From the NCBI RefSeq assembly GCF_017355915.2, contig NZ_JAFEUV020000009.1:186001-250000 (forward strand): a stretch of 64,000 nucleotides of DNA, in the 5' to 3' direction. This document shows, in pieces, positions 45,320 through 54,995 of this stretch; position 1 is the stretch's first letter, and the number at the start of each line of letters is the position of its first letter. A program made the translations under genes and the position numbers. Origin of the DNA: Telluribacter roseus (GTDB taxonomy: Bacteria > Bacteroidota > Bacteroidia > Cytophagales > Spirosomataceae). The notes under the pieces were generated by a model. The model had not been told where the DNA came from, searched no databases, and saw nothing but the letters and a program-made list of their open reading frames with translations.

Positions 45320-47080
45320 ATGTTACGAACTCACACCTGCGGCGAACTGCGCATAGAGCATGTTAATCAGGAGGTTACCCTTTGCGGCTGGGTGCAGCGC
45401 GTCCGCGACAAAGGAGGTATGATCTGGATTGATCTTCGCGATCGGTACGGTATTACCCAGCTACTTTTTGAAGAAGGCAAATCATCTCCCGAAACACTGG
45501 AAACAGCCCGCACCTTAGGGCGTGAGTTTGTGGTTGCGGCCAAGGGACAAGTCATTGAGCGTCTATCCAAGAATGACAAGATACCTACCGGAGCTGTCGA
45601 AATACGTGTATCCAGCTTACTGGTACTTAATCCGGCCAAGCTCCCCCCTTTCCTGATCGAAGACGAAACCGACGGTGGTGATGACCTGCGCATGAAGTAC
45701 CGCTACCTCGACCTGCGCCGTTCAGTAGTACGCCGTAACCTGGAGCTACGCCACCAGGTGGCCCGTCATACCCGCAGCTACCTGGATAATCTTGACTTCA
45801 TCGAAGTAGAGACTCCGGTACTGATCAAGTCGACGCCCGAAGGTGCGCGTGACTTTGTAGTACCCAGCCGCATGAATCCGGGCGAATTCTACGCGCTGCC
45901 CCAGTCGCCGCAGACATTCAAGCAGCTCCTAATGGTATCCGGCTTTGACCGCTACTACCAGATCGTAAAATGCTTCCGTGACGAAGACCTTCGGGCTGAC
46001 CGCCAGCCTGAGTTTACGCAGATCGACTGCGAGATGTCCTTTGTAACACAGGAGGATGTACTCAATACGTTTGAGGGACTGATTAAGCATCTGTTCAAAT
46101 CCGTAAAAGGCATAGATCTTCCCGAAGTACCCCGCATGACGTACGCCGACGCTATGAAGCGCTACGGTTCTGACAAGCCTGATGTACGCTTCGGGATGGA
46201 GTTCGTGGAGCTTAAAGGCGAAGGACGGGACCTTACCAGCGGCAAGGACTTTGGCGTGTTTGACAGTGCTGAGCTGGTTGTGGGTATCAACGCTCCCGGC
46301 TGTGCCGAGTATACCCGTAAGCAAGTCGACGAACTGACCGAATGGGTAAAGCGCCCTCAGATTGGCGCCAAGGGGTTGATCTACCTGCGCTACAACAGTG
46401 ACGGTACCCTGAAATCATCCGTAGATAAGTTCTATGGTGAAGAAGACCTGAAGAAGTGGGCCGAAGCCTTCGGTGCCAAACCCGGTGACCTGATGCTGAT
46501 CCTGCCCGGACCGGCTGATAAAACCCGCAAGCAGCTCAACGAGCTACGTCTCGAGATGGGGAACCGCCTCAGCCTACGCAACCCGGATGATTACAAGGTG
46601 CTGTGGGTAGTGGACTTCCCGCTCCTGGAGTTTGGCGAAGAAGAGCAGCGCTGGTTTGCCATGCACCATCCCTTCACCAGTCCGAAGCCTGAAGATGTAC
46701 CTCTGCTGAAGACTGATCTCGGCAAGGTACGCGCCAATGCGTATGATATGGTGATCAACGGTGTAGAAGTAGGCGGTGGCTCGGTGCGTATATTCCAGCG
46801 TGACCTCCAGCAGCAAATGTTCGAAATCCTCGGTTTTACACCCGAAGAGGCGCAGGCTCAGTTTGGTTTCCTCATGAATGCGTTTGAGTTCGGAGCGCCT
46901 CCGCATGCCGGTATCGCTTTCGGTTTCGACCGTCTATGCTCGCTGTTTGGCGGAGCCGACTCCATCCGTGACTTCATCGCTTTCCCGAAAAACAACTCAG
47001 GCCGCGATGTCATGATTGATTCCCCCTCTCCGATTTCTGAGCAGCAACTCAAGGAGTTAAGCATTAATACCGTGCGATAG
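45320..47080 (+). CDS. aspS: Aspartyl-tRNA synthetase
   Basis: 586 residues, bacterial type, class II. N-terminal OB fold ([20 protein letters not shown]) binds the anticodon. Class II motif 1 covers [20 protein letters not shown]; motif 2 [18 protein letters not shown]; a GAD insertion domain follows; motif 3 is [15 protein letters not shown] near 544-558. A -7 element TACTTTTG (45264-45271) lies 49 bp upstream but the nearest TTG is too close. The gene ends in a strong terminator. Confidence 0.97.
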   Translation: MLRTHTCGELRIEHVNQEVTLCGWVQRVRDKGGMIWIDLRDRYGITQLLFEEGKSSPETLETARTLGREFVVAAKGQVIERLSKNDKIPTGAVEIRVSSLLVLNPAKLPPFLIEDETDGGDDLRMKYRYLDLRRSVVRRNLELRHQVARHTRSYLDNLDFIEVETPVLIKSTPEGARDFVVPSRMNPGEFYALPQSPQTFKQLLMVSGFDRYYQIVKCFRDEDLRADRQPEFTQIDCEMSFVTQEDVLNTFEGLIKHLFKSVKGIDLPEVPRMTYADAMKRYGSDKPDVRFGMEFVELKGEGRDLTSGKDFGVFDSAELVVGINAPGCAEYTRKQVDELTEWVKRPQIGAKGLIYLRYNSDGTLKSSVDKFYGEEDLKKWAEAFGAKPGDLMLILPGPADKTRKQLNELRLEMGNRLSLRNPDDYKVLWVVDFPLLEFGEEEQRWFAMHHPFTSPKPEDVPLLKTDLGKVRANAYDMVINGVEVGGGSVRIFQRDLQQQMFEILGFTPEEAQAQFGFLMNAFEFGAPPHAGIAFGFDRLCSLFGGADSIRDFIAFPKNNSGRDVMIDSPSPISEQQLKELSINTVR

Positions 47081-47108
47081 TCAATTGCGGGTCTAGCAAT
47101 ATTTATTC

Positions 47109-47154
47109 AAAAAGCAGCCGAGTGAGTCTGTTCAGACTCACTCGGCTGCTTTTT
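47109..47154 (+). terminator. Terminator after aspS
   Basis: 21-bp stem (47109-47129 with 47134-47154) around GTTC, with A-run and T-run on its arms. Confidence 0.9.
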
Positions 47155-47401
47155 TATGTATACTACTGACTATCTTTAAGATAAAAATAATACCAATTTT
47201 AGTTGGAATTATTGATTGTGGACAACTACAGAAAATGTGGATAACTTCCCGTAAGGGTTAGTTTATATAACAACTTACTTAGTTACTATTCACTATTGGA
47301 GCCCCACGCAAGCTACTATTCCTGTTAATAAGGTAAGCAACTTATCAACACAGTTCTTAATGCCTGAGAATCAATACTTAAAATAGTTACATAAACTTAC
47401 T
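47155..47401. other. AT-rich intergenic region with DnaA-box-like sites
   Basis: Gene-free spacer between the aspS terminator and the HIT gene's stop. TGTGGATAA at 47236-47244 is an exact DnaA box (reverse of TTATCCACA). TGTGGACAA at 47217-47225 is a one-mismatch copy 19 bp away in the same orientation, and TTATCAACA at 47342-47350 is another one-mismatch copy in the opposite orientation. Flanks are AT-rich. It may be a DnaA-binding locus or origin; see findings. Confidence 0.4.
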
Positions 47402-47791
47402 CTACAAAAAGCTCCTGATTTTAGCCGCTGTTTCTGCCAGATCCTCCTGCGACATCTTTATCTTCTTGTTGAAGTTCATATCGTCCATGCTGTTGATGGG
47501 GATAAGGTGGACGTGCACATGGGGGACCTCCAGACCTATCACACTCACCCCGATGCGGCGGCAGGGTACTGCTCTTTCCAGGGCCGGTGCGATCTGCCGG
47601 GCAAACTGCATCAGCCCCAGGTACTGGTCTTCATCCAGATCAAAGAGGTAATCCACTTCTTTCTTGGGTATAACCAGGGTATGACCCGGAGCCACCGGAA
47701 AAACATCCAGAAAAGCCAGAAACTCGTCCGTCTCCGCCACCTTATGACAAGGGATCTCGCCTGCTACTATCTTGGAAAATATGGAAGCCAT
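47402..47791 (-). CDS. HIT family protein (histidine triad nucleotide hydrolase)
   Basis: 129 residues, the normal length for HinT/HIT hydrolases, which cleave nucleoside phosphoramidates or adenylated molecules. IFSKIVAGEIPCHKVAETDE opens the fold; PGHTLVIPKKEVD precedes the core; the histidine triad HVHVHLIPI near 91-99 has all three histidines. No signal peptide. The gene is preceded by an AT-rich region without a full promoter match. Confidence 0.94.
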   Translation of the reverse strand: MASIFSKIVAGEIPCHKVAETDEFLAFLDVFPVAPGHTLVIPKKEVDYLFDLDEDQYLGLMQFARQIAPALERAVPCRRIGVSVIGLEVPHVHVHLIPINSMDDMNFNKKIKMSQEDLAETAAKIRSFL

Positions 47792-47936
47792 GTAGGAGTA
47801 AAAAGGTTAATGGTTTATGAATCTGGGGGTACTATAGTGTACCTATCCTTCACAAAGTAAAACAAAAATTAGCTTTTTAACGGTAAATGCCATAGGTTTC
47901 GGCGTTTTAATCAAAAACAGTATTTTACGTATTACT

Positions 47937-48629
47937 ATGAAAAAAATGTTTGTGCTGGGAGCTATGCTGGTAGCTCTTGTTGCCTTTCAACCGGCGGAGT
48001 CATTCGCTCAGAAAAAAGGCAAATGGGTAACCCTCTTTGACGGAAAATCATTTGACGGATGGAAAAAGTGGAAGGGTGGTGAAATTACCAAATGGGCAAT
48101 TGAAGACGGTGCCATGGTACTTACCGAAAAAGGGGGTGGAGACCTGCTGACTGTAAATCAATACGGCGACTTCGAACTGGAACTGGAATGGAAGATCAGC
48201 GAAGGTGGTAATAGCGGCGTAATGTACCACGTGCAGGAAGGCGAAAAATACTGCTGCCCCTACTCTACCGGTCCCGAGATTCAGGTACTTGACGATGCCA
48301 AACACCCGGATTCATTTGCCGGTAAAGACGGAAACCACAAGTCAGGCTCGCTGTACGATATGTTGCCTCCCAACGACCTGAAGGCTGTAAAACCTGCCGG
48401 TGAGTGGAACAAGATGCGGCTTGTTATTAAGAATGGCAAGGGTGAAAGCTGGCTAAACGGTAAGAAGGTAGTTGACTTCCCTACTAAAGGCCCCGAATGG
48501 GATGCCATGGTGGCAAACAGTAAATTTAAAGGCTGGAATGGCTTTGGTACCTCTGATAAGGGACATATCGCCATACAGGACCACGGTGATAAAGTGTGGT
48601 ACCGCAATATCCGTATCCGCGAACTCTAA
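47937..48629 (+). CDS. DUF1080 protein (3-keto-disaccharide hydrolase family)
   Basis: 230 residues with signal peptide (MKKMFVLGAMLVALVAFQPAES). Concanavalin-like beta-sandwich of DUF1080: WVTLFDGKSFDGWKKW near 31-46, DFELELEWKISEGGNSGVMY near 79-98, GPEIQVLDDAKHPD near 114-127 and NKMRLVIKNGKGESWLNGKK. Recent work shows that some DUF1080 proteins hydrolyse 3-keto-glycosides. Downstream lies a sugar isomerase-like TIM-barrel gene, separated by a hairpin at 48658-48697. Confidence 0.9.
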   Translation: MKKMFVLGAMLVALVAFQPAESFAQKKGKWVTLFDGKSFDGWKKWKGGEITKWAIEDGAMVLTEKGGGDLLTVNQYGDFELELEWKISEGGNSGVMYHVQEGEKYCCPYSTGPEIQVLDDAKHPDSFAGKDGNHKSGSLYDMLPPNDLKAVKPAGEWNKMRLVIKNGKGESWLNGKKVVDFPTKGPEWDAMVANSKFKGWNGFGTSDKGHIAIQDHGDKVWYRNIRIREL

Positions 48630-48657
48630 TTAGTTAGTTGTTTAGAGGAATAGATTT

Positions 48658-48697
48658 CCAAAAGAAGTAATTGGTAGAGGCCAGTTACTTCTTTTGG
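48658..48697 (+). terminator. Hairpin between DUF1080 and TIM-barrel genes
   Basis: 13-bp perfect stem (48658-48670 with 48685-48697) with 14-nt loop. It may end or attenuate transcription between the two functionally related genes. Confidence 0.65.
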
Positions 48698-48737
48698 TAT
48701 ATAACAGATATTTTTAACCCGACTCAATACGCTGCCA

Positions 48738-49616
48738 ATGAAATCTAATCGCAGAGATGCCGTCAAAAAAATGGCCGGACTTGCCGTAGGAGTACCGGCG
48801 GCCGAATCACTACGTGAACACATGGAAGCTGCCAACCAACTACTTGGTCCCGAACTGAAAGGACGCATAAACCACTCCGTCTGCCGTTGGTGCTACGGCA
48901 AGATCCCCTTTGAGGAGCTTTGCAAAGCAGCCAAAGACATGGGTATCAAGTCTATTGAGCTGACGGGGCCGGAGGAGTGGCCTATCCAGAAGAAGTACGG
49001 TCTGGACTGCGCTATGCCTTGGGGAGCCAACAAAAACCTGTCGGATGGCTTTAATGAACCCAAGTACCACGATGAGCTGATTGCCAGCTATGAGGCACAT
49101 ATCCCTAAGGTAGCCGCTGCCGGCTATAAGAACCTGATCTGCTTCTCGGGCAACCGCCGGGGTATGAGCGACGAGCAGGGACTAGAGAATAGTGTAAAGG
49201 GTCTGCAGCGCCTGATCAAAACCGCTGAGAAACATAAGGTAACGCTGGTGATGGAGCTCCTCAACAGCAAGGTAGACCATAAGGACTATATGTGCGACCA
49301 TACCGCCTGGGGCGTAGAACTTTGCAAGCGCCTTGGCTCGGAGAACTTCAAGCTCCTCTACGACATCTACCACATGCAGATCATGGAGGGAGACATCATC
49401 CGGACGATCAAAGATAACATTCAGTACATTGCTCATATCCATACGGGTGGTGTACCGGGACGTAATGAGATTGACGAAACCCAGGAACTCTACTACCCGA
49501 CCATCATGAAAGCCATCGTGGATACGGGCTACAAAGGCTACGTAGGCCAAGAATTTATCCCGAAGCGCGATCCGCTTACTTCGCTAAAGCAAGGAGTGCA
49601 GATTTGTGATGTATAA
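48738..49616 (+). CDS. Hydroxypyruvate isomerase-like TIM-barrel protein
   Basis: 292 residues of the AP endonuclease 2/xylose-isomerase-like TIM-barrel family. N-terminus MKSNRRDAVKKMAGLAVGVP has a twin-arginine-like basic start, so export is likely. KGRINHSVCRWCYGKIPFEE near 39-58 matches Hyi-type openings; metal ligands are expected at Glu in VMELLNSKVD near 171-180, Asp/His in LLYDIYHMQIMEGD near 206-219, His in IAHIHTGGVPGRN near 231-243 and Glu in GYVGQEFIPKRD near 267-278. Found with DUF1080 proteins in 3-keto-sugar gene sets. Exact reaction unknown. Confidence 0.88.
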   Translation: MKSNRRDAVKKMAGLAVGVPAAESLREHMEAANQLLGPELKGRINHSVCRWCYGKIPFEELCKAAKDMGIKSIELTGPEEWPIQKKYGLDCAMPWGANKNLSDGFNEPKYHDELIASYEAHIPKVAAAGYKNLICFSGNRRGMSDEQGLENSVKGLQRLIKTAEKHKVTLVMELLNSKVDHKDYMCDHTAWGVELCKRLGSENFKLLYDIYHMQIMEGDIIRTIKDNIQYIAHIHTGGVPGRNEIDETQELYYPTIMKAIVDTGYKGYVGQEFIPKRDPLTSLKQGVQICDV

Positions 49617-49650
49617 TTTGCTTTAGGCTTTAAGCAATAGGCTTTAAATA

Positions 49651-49690
49651 AAAGCGGATAGAGCAGTAAACAGCTCCATCCGCTTTTTTT
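49651..49690 (+). terminator. Terminator after the TIM-barrel gene
   Basis: Stem AAAGCGGAT ... ATCCGCTTT with an inner GAGC/GCTC extension and a T-run (CGCTTTTTTT), ahead of the convergent helicase gene. Confidence 0.8.
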
Positions 49691-49722
49691 GTTGATAAGT
49701 GCATGAGAAATATATCGCTCTT

Positions 49723-52700
49723 TCACTCATTCGCTCTTTCGCTCCGCCAGTACTCCCGGCTATATATCCGCTTAAAGGGCCAGTTCTTTTGCTGCAGGAT
49801 CATCGGCAGGTACGCATGGGGCTCCTTGGACGAAGGGCTCTGGTGGTACAGATCATCATCCGTCAGGATCAACCCCTGGTAGGTACCGCCCGAGCGAATG
49901 GTAAGATCCGCAAAAGGAAGCTCTTTGACCAGCCCCTTCTCCTGCTTAGCCAGCTTATCTTTAAGTAGCCAATCGGTACGGTAGGTATGGGTTGGCAGTG
50001 GCTGCGGACGGTAGTGCCCCTCCGATACATCCAGGGCATACTGCAGGTACGCCTTCAGGAGCTTAGGACCTTCGTTGGCCGTTTGCTCTACCTGTAATTG
50101 TGCAGGCCACAGACTGGTAACGACGTACACCCGCTCGCGCGCCCGGGTTACCGCTACGTTCAGGCGGTTCTCGCCGCCCTGGGTGTTGAGCGAGCCAAAC
50201 TGCATCATCAGCCGCCCACGCACATCGGGAGCGTAGCCTACCGAGAAGATGATGACATCCCGCTCATCTCCCTGCACATTCTCAATATTTTTGACAAACA
50301 GCTCCGGTAACGAGATATTCTCCTGCTCAAACAGCTCCTGAATCAGCTGCTGCTGCTGAAAGTTAAAGGTCACCACTCCCACGCTTTGCCCGGTAGTACT
50401 CAGCCTCCTCACCAATTGGAGTACTTGCTCCGCCTCCGCCATATTGGTATTCTTTTCCCAGATACCGTCCACTTTCAGGTACTTGATACCCGGCTCAGCA
50501 TCGTTGACCTGTCGGAAGTCGGGTAGTAAGCGTAGTGTATTTTTATAAAAGTACTGGTTAGAGAAGTCAATCAGGTCCAGCGAGCGGCTCCGGTAATGTC
50601 CGGTCAGCTGGTATTTGGCCAGCGACTGCGCCGCCAGGTCCAGCAGCGAATCCACCTCCAGGGCTACGGGTACATCTTCCTCTTCGGCGCTCTCCTCGAA
50701 GCGTACCCGGTACAGGTCACTTGGGGGCAGCTGCTTGCTATCGCCGGTTATTACAGTCTGACGGCCCCGGTAGGCGGCGGGTAATCCATACTCGGCGTAG
50801 CACTGGGAGGCTTCGTCGAATATCACCAGATCAAAAAGGTCTTTCTGCATCGGAAACATGGCCGACACCGACTCGGGTGAAGCCATCCAGCACGGTACCA
50901 GCCGGAACACCTCCTCCGAGTGCTCCTCCAGAAGCTTCCGGATGGGCCAGATCTTCCGCTTCTTGGTGACCTGGTGGAGCAGTTCCCGGTAGGTTACCCG
51001 GTTGCCCAGGCGATTGTTCTCCACATCCTGATAGGTCTCCTCCCGCAGTTTGATCAGTACGATGTCGCGGCTCAGGCTCTGCTTATGCCGGATACTACTC
51101 TGGAGCTGTTCTTCCCACTGCTGCATCCGTAGCGACGATACGGCCCTCAGGTCCGGGAATCGGGTTTCCAGATGCTCGATCCAGGCCAGGCGTAGACTGT
51201 TATCAAACAGAGCTACTACCGCCTCCGGCAGGGTATCGGCCAGTTCCTGACTTTTATGAAGTACCTGCTCCGTGGCGGACCGCTCGTGGGGAGCCATTTG
51301 CTGCCACAACCGGTCCATCTCCACCAGCGAATCAAAGTCGGCCTGTAACTGGTCACGCAGAAGGCTGGCCCGCTGCGGTGTATGTACCAGTACCTGTATC
51401 TGCTCGGGCAGAAGAAATGGGTTCAAGGTACTTATTGATCTCTCCCAGGCTTTTACCCACTGGATCAGCGTCTCAATAGCTTCTATAAAAGTACTTCTTG
51501 AAGATGCGTTTAGGGCCAACGTATGCAGTACCTGACTCCACTGTTTGATACGGAGCCTGACTACCGCGTCGGCGGCCTTCTCGCTCTTTTGAAAAAAGGA
51601 GATGAATTGCTGTTCCTTAGTGAGCTCTCTATTCAGATACAGCTCCTCAAAACCCAGCAGAGAATTCTGCAGCCATTCTTCCATCTGAAGGCGGTTGCGA
51701 AGCAGCAGGCTCAGCTTTTCCAGGTTTTCCAGTCGGGTACTTAGTCCGTTCTGAGTAGCTACCCGCCTAACGAGATCTCTATCACTACCAAACCACTCCC
51801 ACCACTGGCTGCTGGCCCACGCTTGCTTCGCCGATACGGCCTTCATGAGCTGTCCTCTGAAATGGGTAAGATCAGACGTCGGCAAGGTAGTTTCCAGGCC
51901 CTCCCAACCTTCCAGCGTAGCCACGATCTGCCGGACCAGCGCCAGTCTTTTAACTGAATGTTCGGTGCCGCTGAGGTACGTCTGAAATAGTTGGAAGGTA
52001 GTATCGTCGGGTAACAGGTCACGAATATCTTCCAGGCGCTCAAGTACCTCCGCCCGATCCTCTATGAAGTCAGCCGTAAAGGAGGTGTTGGTGATAGATT
52101 CAAATTGCTGAGTCTGGCGCTGGACGAACGGGGGCCAGTCCTGCAAGAGTTGCTCCATCCGGCGCAGCTCACTTATACCGTAGCTGGCAAAACTCCTGCG
52201 CTGGTACCACCCATGCTCCGGACCGATACGCTGCGCGTAGGCGGCGTAGAGTCTGAGCCGGCGCCGGTAATCCTCTACGCTATCCAGCCGGAATGACCGG
52301 TAAAGTGGATGACCTTCGGCACTAGTCAGACTAACGTGGGGAGCGGCCGGACTGCTGGACAGGTATAGTTCCTTGACGGACACCCCACACTCCGACTCAT
52401 CAAACAGGGCTTTCCGAAAACCTTCCAGTTCCTCCACAACCCGATCGATCTGGCGGCTCTCCTGGCTGAATTGCCGCTCCAGCACCACTGCATCCAGGCT
52501 GTAGTTCTGGCTGCGGTAGGCATCTACCTGCTCTATCTGGGTAGCCAGCTGACGGTATAGCTCGGGGCGATCGTTACGAAAATCATGGATAAGAGCGGCA
52601 AAAGGTGCCAATCCTATCGACTGTAGGCGCTGGTACACGACATCCAAAGCGGCGCGTTTCTGACATACCAGTAGTACCTTTTTGCCTTGTGCCGCAAAAT

Positions 52701-53688
52701 CAGCCATCAGGTTGCAGATCAGCTGCGACTTGCCGGTACCGGGCGGCCCCTGCACTACCACTGATTCGCCTTTTTTTACCGCCCTGATTACCTTCTCTTG
52801 CGACACATCCGTCTGGAACGGCGTCAGGACCTGCTCTTCGCGCAGCAGTATATCTGATGTGTTGTTTAGGATGGCTCCTTCTGCATAGGAGGCTAGTATA
52901 GAGAAATCCAGTTCATCCGGGGAGGCTTCAAGTAGTACATCGTAGTCGGGTACCAGGTAAGAGCCTGCCTGCGGAAATATCCCCAGCACCGCCTCCGGGT
53001 ATAGCTTCAGTTCGCCAGTTTTTTCCAGCGTCTGCAGATCACTGCTCTTGAATACCTCAAACGGCTGAACCTTATCTTCGAAAAGCTGCTGGTTGAAGTT
53101 GATACGAAAGGGGGTCGTCTTCAGCCACTCATACAGCTGCGTGCGGAACTCCAGCGCATCAGTCGGGAAGTCATCGAAGGTTTTCTCGCTGACCTCATCG
53201 GGTACGGCAGTCTCGTTGAAGTAGGCATAGGCCAGGGCAAAGCTACGATTGAGGGTTACTTCGGCATCATCGCGCCCGAAGAGGCACCACTGCTCCCGGT
53301 CCATCCGGAGCGTTACCGGAAAGAAGAGCAGCGGCGCGTGAATAACGGAGCCATCTGATAGCTTGCCCCGGATAAAAGGATAGCCCACGTACAGGTCGCG
53401 GGCTCCTCGTTCTTCTTCAATAAATCGTTCGGTTCGGGCTATCTTTCGCAGCTTACGGCTCAGCTCATTCACCCGTTCGTAGCGGGGATCCTGTACATCG
53501 CAAAGGGGTATGCGTGCCTTTCGCTGAATCAGCTGCCGAACCAGCTCAAAGGATGACTTCCCCAACAGGAAGTCACCCTCGTGCAGATCCACAAATTGTT
53601 CCCCCGGCAAACGTGTCAACAGCAGTGATTTGTTGCGACTACTAAGATTGGTCAGACGTTTGAGGTACGCTTTGAGGACTTTATTCAT
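49723..53688 (-). CDS. Superfamily 1 helicase with DUF4011-like N-terminal domain
   Basis: 1321 residues. The N-terminal 280 residues (LKRLTNLSSRNKSLLLTRLP; LYVGYPFIRGKLSDGSVIHA) resemble DUF4011. Walker A VVQGPPGTGKSQLICN (Lys320), a long helical insertion from about 380 to 900, then Walker B DLVIFDEASQC and Upf1-like motifs (QLPPSDLYRVR; GHYRSRSLDLIDFSN; NVAVTRARERVYV). The C-terminal DLTIRSGGTYQGLILTDDDL block is a further conserved nuclease-like or accessory region. Related Upf1-like helicases occur in defence systems. Its gene starts 2 bp after the terC-like gene ends, so both are cotranscribed; the meaning of that link is not known. Confidence 0.85.
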   Translation of the reverse strand: MNKVLKAYLKRLTNLSSRNKSLLLTRLPGEQFVDLHEGDFLLGKSSFELVRQLIQRKARIPLCDVQDPRYERVNELSRKLRKIARTERFIEEERGARDLYVGYPFIRGKLSDGSVIHAPLLFFPVTLRMDREQWCLFGRDDAEVTLNRSFALAYAYFNETAVPDEVSEKTFDDFPTDALEFRTQLYEWLKTTPFRINFNQQLFEDKVQPFEVFKSSDLQTLEKTGELKLYPEAVLGIFPQAGSYLVPDYDVLLEASPDELDFSILASYAEGAILNNTSDILLREEQVLTPFQTDVSQEKVIRAVKKGESVVVQGPPGTGKSQLICNLMADFAAQGKKVLLVCQKRAALDVVYQRLQSIGLAPFAALIHDFRNDRPELYRQLATQIEQVDAYRSQNYSLDAVVLERQFSQESRQIDRVVEELEGFRKALFDESECGVSVKELYLSSSPAAPHVSLTSAEGHPLYRSFRLDSVEDYRRRLRLYAAYAQRIGPEHGWYQRRSFASYGISELRRMEQLLQDWPPFVQRQTQQFESITNTSFTADFIEDRAEVLERLEDIRDLLPDDTTFQLFQTYLSGTEHSVKRLALVRQIVATLEGWEGLETTLPTSDLTHFRGQLMKAVSAKQAWASSQWWEWFGSDRDLVRRVATQNGLSTRLENLEKLSLLLRNRLQMEEWLQNSLLGFEELYLNRELTKEQQFISFFQKSEKAADAVVRLRIKQWSQVLHTLALNASSRSTFIEAIETLIQWVKAWERSISTLNPFLLPEQIQVLVHTPQRASLLRDQLQADFDSLVEMDRLWQQMAPHERSATEQVLHKSQELADTLPEAVVALFDNSLRLAWIEHLETRFPDLRAVSSLRMQQWEEQLQSSIRHKQSLSRDIVLIKLREETYQDVENNRLGNRVTYRELLHQVTKKRKIWPIRKLLEEHSEEVFRLVPCWMASPESVSAMFPMQKDLFDLVIFDEASQCYAEYGLPAAYRGRQTVITGDSKQLPPSDLYRVRFEESAEEEDVPVALEVDSLLDLAAQSLAKYQLTGHYRSRSLDLIDFSNQYFYKNTLRLLPDFRQVNDAEPGIKYLKVDGIWEKNTNMAEAEQVLQLVRRLSTTGQSVGVVTFNFQQQQLIQELFEQENISLPELFVKNIENVQGDERDVIIFSVGYAPDVRGRLMMQFGSLNTQGGENRLNVAVTRARERVYVVTSLWPAQLQVEQTANEGPKLLKAYLQYALDVSEGHYRPQPLPTHTYRTDWLLKDKLAKQEKGLVKELPFADLTIRSGGTYQGLILTDDDLYHQSPSSKEPHAYLPMILQQKNWPFKRIYSREYWRSERANE

Positions 53689-53690
53689 TT

Positions 53691-54791
53691 CTACTTTTTA
53701 ATCTGTTCCTGCGGTTCTTCGCTATCATTGATCAGGTTTGGCACCTCCTCATTCTTCTTGGGGAAGATAACAGAAGCCAGTATACTGACAGCCAGAATCC
53801 CCAGGATGACGTATAACGAATAAGCCGTTTTGAAGCCGATTTCTTCCAGATAATGATGCGCCAGCATTTTTCCACCGATAAACATCAGCAGCACACCCAG
53901 CCCGTACTTCAGGAAGCGGAACAGGCCCATGATGTTGCTCAGGAAGAAGAACATGGAACGTAGTCCCATGATGGCGAAAATATTGGAAAAGAAAACGACG
54001 TAGGGGTCTTTGGTGATGGAAAATATGGCCGGTACCGAATCCACCGCAAATATAAGGTCCGTAAACTCAATGATAAGTACCACTACGAACAGTGGTGTAA
54101 AGAGCCACTTGCCGTGTTTCTTGATAACAAAATGCTCCTTTACGTACCGAGGATATACAGGCAGGTACCTGGAGGTGAACTTCACCACCGGGTGCTTGTT
54201 AGGCTCGATCTTTTCATCTTCACTTCCCTGAAAGAAGATCTTTCCTCCCTGGTATACCAGAATGACACCAAAAATGTAGATAATCCACTCGAAGCGCTGA
54301 ATCAGGGCTGAGCCGACAAATATGAAGATGAAACGCATGATGATCGCTCCGAGTACCCCCCAGAACAGTACCTTCTTGAAGTACTTCTCACGTACGCCAA
54401 AAGAGGCGAAGATCAGGATGATTACAAAGATATTGTCGATGGAGAGCGCGTACTCCAGCAGGTAGCCCGTGATAAACTCGAGCGACATATTGCGCCGGTA
54501 TATATCAAGACTTTCCTCAAAATTGCCCGGGATGAGTTTCAGGTGCGGAGCGTACTTGTCCTTGACCTGCTCGAGTTGGGCGTAGTTGTCGATACCATGT
54601 ATAAGGTCACCATGGGTTTTGATAATGAAATAAAAGCCCAAGGCAAGGGCGATCCAGACGGCAGTCCAGATAGCTGCTTCGCCAAATTTAACCACGTGGT
54701 CTTTTTTACTAAAAACACCCAGGTCGAGCAGCAGCATAAAGCCAATAACGACAATGAAGCCGAGGAAAAAGAGAACTTCGTTTGAGAACAT
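53691..54791 (-). CDS. TerC family integral membrane protein
   Basis: 366 residues, about nine membrane segments. The core contains the family's acidic motif SLEFITGYLLEYALSIDN near 108-125, VLFWGVLGAIIMRFIFIFVG near 146-165 and DLIFAVDSVPAIFSITKDP near 248-266, where Asp residues are thought to handle metal ions. TerC/Alx proteins help manganese export during metalation of exported proteins. The gene starts at ATG 54791 and is followed within 2 bp by the helicase gene. Its C-terminus ends in a charged cytoplasmic tail (NDSEEPQEQIKK). Confidence 0.92.
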   Translation of the reverse strand: MFSNEVLFFLGFIVVIGFMLLLDLGVFSKKDHVVKFGEAAIWTAVWIALALGFYFIIKTHGDLIHGIDNYAQLEQVKDKYAPHLKLIPGNFEESLDIYRRNMSLEFITGYLLEYALSIDNIFVIILIFASFGVREKYFKKVLFWGVLGAIIMRFIFIFVGSALIQRFEWIIYIFGVILVYQGGKIFFQGSEDEKIEPNKHPVVKFTSRYLPVYPRYVKEHFVIKKHGKWLFTPLFVVVLIIEFTDLIFAVDSVPAIFSITKDPYVVFFSNIFAIMGLRSMFFFLSNIMGLFRFLKYGLGVLLMFIGGKMLAHHYLEEIGFKTAYSLYVILGILAVSILASVIFPKKNEEVPNLINDSEEPQEQIKK

Positions 54792-54995
54792 TTTCTGTAA
54801 ATGGGTCGGTCGAAAATAGGTTGAAATTGTGTTGTGTCCCAGCTAAACGTATAGGGAGGCACAAAGTTCTTATTTTAAGTCTACTGAAAAAATAAATTTT
54901 GATAAGAGGGTTCCTGTCTCCCTTTATATACCTATTTAGTTGATAAGCGTATAATTAAAATAACAACTGTACCCTCGGAAAATATAATCCAGCTC

